A stretch of DNA of 64,000 nt from Micropruina sp. (GTDB lineage Bacteria; Actinomycetota; Actinomycetes; Propionibacteriales; Propionibacteriaceae), in assembly GCA_016711205.1 (NCBI GenBank), contig JADJTM010000001.1, positions 1,550,001-1,614,000 of the forward strand. Reading direction: 5' to 3'. Position numbers and translations under genes: made by a program. Below the pieces are notes generated by a model that worked only from the letters and a program-made list of their open reading frames with translations, did no database searches and was not told the origin of the DNA. Shown here in pieces: positions 60,146 to 64,000 of the stretch (its first letter is position 1; each line of letters begins with the position of its first letter).

Positions 60146-62285
60146 TCGTTATTCCCCTGGCTGCCGGAGGCCTCGTCCATTGTTTCGTCGGACGGCCGGT
60201 GCGCTGGGGCTTCGAGGTCCTCCTCCATCGATTCGTCCGAAGGCTCGGGCGCCAGAGACTCGGGCTCAGGGTCCAGTTCCTCAGCCTCATCGAACTCGAT
60301 CCGGAGACCCTGCAATTCGCTGAGCGTCTCGGCGGCGCCGGTCTCGTCCTCGGGGTCGAGCCGGACGGCGGACGCGAACCATTTCTCGGCCTCGTCGGTG
60401 TTGCCGGCTTCTGCGAGCAACTGAGCGAAGAAGTAGCGCAACCGGGCCCGGGCGTTCCTGGGTCCGCGCGCGCCCACCAACTCGATCTCGCTGCGCAGCA
60501 GCCGCACCGCCTCGTCGCGCTGACCGAGGGCGTCGCGCGCTCCGGCCTCCACCAGCTTCAACTCCACTCGAACGGCAATCGGAGGCTGCGACGCGAGGCC
60601 CTCCTTGACCAGCTTGAGTGCCGCCTGCGGCCGGCCCAGGCCACGTTCGCAATCGGCCATCACGGCGACGAAATCCTCGGTGCCGGTCATCCGCCGCAGG
60701 GCGCGGAACTCGTTCAGCGCCGCCGCGTACTCGCCGGCGGCGTAGGCGGTGGTGCCGGCTGCTTCACGGGCCACGGGTAGCCGGGCCGCCCGGCGACGGG
60801 CAGCTTCGGCATGCGCGTAGGCCAGTTCCGGGTCGGTGTCGATGAGTTGGGCGGCCGCCGCGAGGTGCGCCGCGACCACCTCGGCGTGTTCGAGGCTGAG
60901 GCTGCGCAGCTCGGCCTTGACGCCGCGCGAGAGCAGGGTCAGGTCGACGTCGGTCGGCGTGGGCGGCTCGTTCGCCTTGGGTGCCAGGCCGGGGGGCAGC
61001 TCGCGTGGTTCTCGCTCGCCACTCTCGTCACGGCCTGTATGAGCGCCGGCCCGCTGCGGCGGCGCACTGCTACGCCAGGCGGCGGCACCTGCGGCACCGG
61101 CGGCGGCACCCGCGCGCCGCGGACCCTGCCCACCCTGGCTGCGGCGACCATCCTGATTGCCGGACGGCCGGCGATCCGTTCCGCTGGAACGACTGCCGTC
61201 GTTCGGCCGGTAGGAGCGCTGACCCCCCGGTGTTCCACCGCGACCCTCGCGTGGCACGTAGCCGCGCGTGCCGCGATCGCCGTCGCCGCCGGCCCTACCC
61301 CGGTCACCGGACTGGGACCGCTCGGACCCGGCGCTCGCGCCGCGTGGCGTGTACGAACGCGCGCCCCGGTCCCCTTGTCCACCACCGTCCGCGCGGTAGG
61401 GACGCCGATCCCCGTCCGGGCGGCGCTCGGACGACCCGCTGTACGGCTTGCGGCCACCACGATCGTCACTGCTGCCGCCACGGTAGGGGGGGCGATCCCC
61501 GTCCGGGCGGCGCTCGGACGACCCGCTGTACGGCTTGCGGCCACCACGATCGTCACTGCTGCCGCCACGGTAAGGGGGCGATCCCCGTCCGGGCGGCGCT
61601 CGGACGACCCGCTGTACGGCTTGCGGCCACCACGATCGTCACTGCTGCCGCCACGGTAAGGGGGGCGATCCCCGTCCGGGCGGCGCTCGGACGACCCGCT
61701 GTACGGCTTGCGGCCACCACGATCGTCACTGCTGCCGCCACGGTAGGGGGGGCGATCCCCGTCCGGGCGGCGCTCGAACGACCCGCTGTACGGCTTGCGG
61801 CCACCACGATCGTCACTGCTGCCGCCACGGTAGGGGGGGCGATCCCCGTCCTGCCGGCGCTCGGACGACCCGCTGTACGGCTTGCGGCCACCACGATCGT
61901 CACTGCTGCCGCCACGGTAAGGGGTGCGATCCCCGTCCTGCCGGCGCTCGGACGACCCGCTGTACGGCTTGCGCCCACCACGACTCTCACTGCTGCCGCT
62001 CCGGCCGGCGCCTGGCTCGCGCTCCGCCCGACCGGACGTGGAGCTCTGCGCATCGCGACCCGAACCGCCACGCTCGCTTGATCGGGCCGGCCGCCCCGCC
62101 GCGAAGCCGGAGGCCCCGCTACTGGAGCGACGACCTTGACCGGTCGCCTTCCTGACGGGCGCACCATCGCGCCCACGTTGGGGTCGAGCGCCGCCGCCAC
62201 CGGCCGAGGAGCGGCTCCGGTCGGCGTTACGGCCGCCGTCGGGTTGTTGCTTTCGGCTGCCGGCAGCGCCCTGATCCTGATTCAC
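60142..62285 (-). CDS. TPR-like protein with N-terminal 29-residue RGG-type repeats; apparent frameshift
   Basis: GTG start at 62285. The N-terminal half is disordered: Arg/Gly/Ser-rich, with the 29-residue unit GGRKPYSGSSERRPDGDRPP... (87 bp) about seven times between 61395 and 62010. The frame breaks at the G-run 61574-61578, one G shorter than in sister units, and resumes in the next frame. A C-terminal helical TPR-like domain follows (LSRGVKAELRSLSLEHAEVVAAHL, EYAAALNEFRAL, NTDEAEKWFASAVRLDPED) with an acidic tail. The place matches Rv1691. RG-rich repeats often bind RNA. Corrected length is about 714 residues. Confidence 0.75.
61395..62010. repeat. 87-bp tandem repeats inside the TPR-like gene
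   Basis: The CGGTAGGGG-type junction recurs at 61481, 61568, 61654, 61741, 61828 and 61915, giving an 87-bp period (86 once, at the frameshift). The GGRKPYSGS peptide occurs seven times. The repeats are nearly identical in DNA, so recent unit gain is likely and assembly length may be unreliable. Confidence 0.9.
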
Positions 62286-62318
62286 CCCGTAAGTCTGCCT
62301 TGGTGGGAACCGGGACGC

Positions 62319-62365
62319 AAAACACCCCCGTGACGATCATTTCTGATCACCACGGGGGTGTTTTT
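62319..62365 (-). terminator. Intrinsic terminator of the rRNA operon
   Basis: AAAACACCCCCGTG (62319-62332) pairs with CACGGGGGTGTTTT (62351-62364). It lies just past the 5S 3' end on the minus strand, where AAAACACCCCC reads as GGGGGTGTTTT. Strong stem with a T-tract in both directions. Confidence 0.9.
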
Positions 62366-62369
62366 AAGT

Positions 62370-62486
62370 CCGGCGACGACCTACTCTCCCACAGGGTCCC
62401 CCCTGCAGTACCATCGGCGCTGAGCAGCTTAGCTTCCGGGTTCGGAATGGAGCCGGGCGTTTCCCGCTCGCCATGATCACCGTAAC
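62370..62486 (-). rRNA. rrf: 5S ribosomal RNA
   Basis: About 117 bases. On the minus strand it begins GTTACGGTGATCATGGCG and includes CCGAACCCGGAAGCTAAG, the universally conserved loop, ending GAGAGTAGGTCGTCGCCGG. Follows 23S by about 70 bases. Confidence 0.95.
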
Positions 62487-62557
62487 AACTATGGAGTTTT
62501 CGATCGGTTCCCGACCGTTGCTCGGGAACCGCACAGTGGACGCGTAACATCTTTGTA

Positions 62558-64000
<1,443 letters not shown>

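Overview
The window is chromosomal DNA of a high-GC Gram-positive bacterium (Actinomycetota; Propionibacteriales-like is my guess, low confidence). The evidence is the GC-rich third codon positions, many GTG starts and 4-base ATGA/GTGA start-stop overlaps, pupylation and HelY/Tat genes, and gene orders I know from Mycobacterium: helY-tatC-tatA-pafC-pafB-pafA, tlyA-NAD kinase-recN, and pyrG-NUDIX-xerD-parA-scpA-scpB-rluB. It ends in the 3' part of a ribosomal RNA operon.

Layout. 1-6 kb: a FAH-family hydrolase, thymidine phosphorylase, a small glycogen-binding-like protein, a DUF1707 protein, citramalate synthase and thiol peroxidase. 6-17 kb: branched-chain amino acid genes (ilvE, leuB, then ilvB-ilvH-ilvC on the minus strand behind a transcription attenuator with a 9-residue leader peptide LVLL), interrupted by a P-type ATPase, two DUF3349 proteins, a small membrane protein and pitA. 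17-21 kb: a SpoIID/LGFP secreted protein, a HIT protein, hisF, and an 11-unit, 74-bp tandem array. 21-33 kb: helY, a lipid kinase, tatC, tatA, a 59-residue membrane protein, pafC, pafB, gluQ (plus strand), a secreted protein of unknown function, an FKBP lipoprotein and pafA. 33-36.5 kb: parA-small protein-scpA-scpB-rluB, with pafA as the last gene of that operon.

36.5-41.7 kb is a visibly more AT-rich insertion between xerD and parA, two genes that are otherwise neighbours in this conserved order. It encodes a 62-residue Trp/Lys-rich peptide that matches the spacing pattern of leaderless aureocin A53/lacticin Q bacteriocins. Two bacterial-PH-domain (bPH2) membrane proteins and an ABC transporter follow on the same strand. 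This looks like a complete bacteriocin production, export and self-protection operon and is the most interesting system in the window.

41.7-45 kb: xerD, a NUDIX hydrolase and pyrG. 45-53 kb: a five-gene operon for primary amine use (copper amine oxidase, aldehyde dehydrogenase, APC permease, ATP-grasp ligase, NylB-like serine hydrolase). 53-62 kb: recN, NAD kinase, tlyA, a 56-residue protein, the BioMNY biotin transporter, a HAD phosphatase and a TPR-like protein with 29-residue RGG-type repeats. 62.3-64 kb: rRNA terminator, 5S and the 3' part of 23S rRNA, all minus strand.

Three dispersed non-coding repeat families fill many gaps: a palindromic CCCGGCG-CGCCGGG family, a GGAACCGTCCCC family at gene 3' ends, and two inverted copies of a 162-bp MITE-like element. 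Sequence quality is a caveat. leuB, pafB, pafC, the FKBP gene, pafA and the TPR gene each carry apparent one-base frameshifts, nearly all in G/C runs, and there is a nearly pure-G stretch at 11.03-11.17 kb. I read most of these as base-calling or assembly errors.
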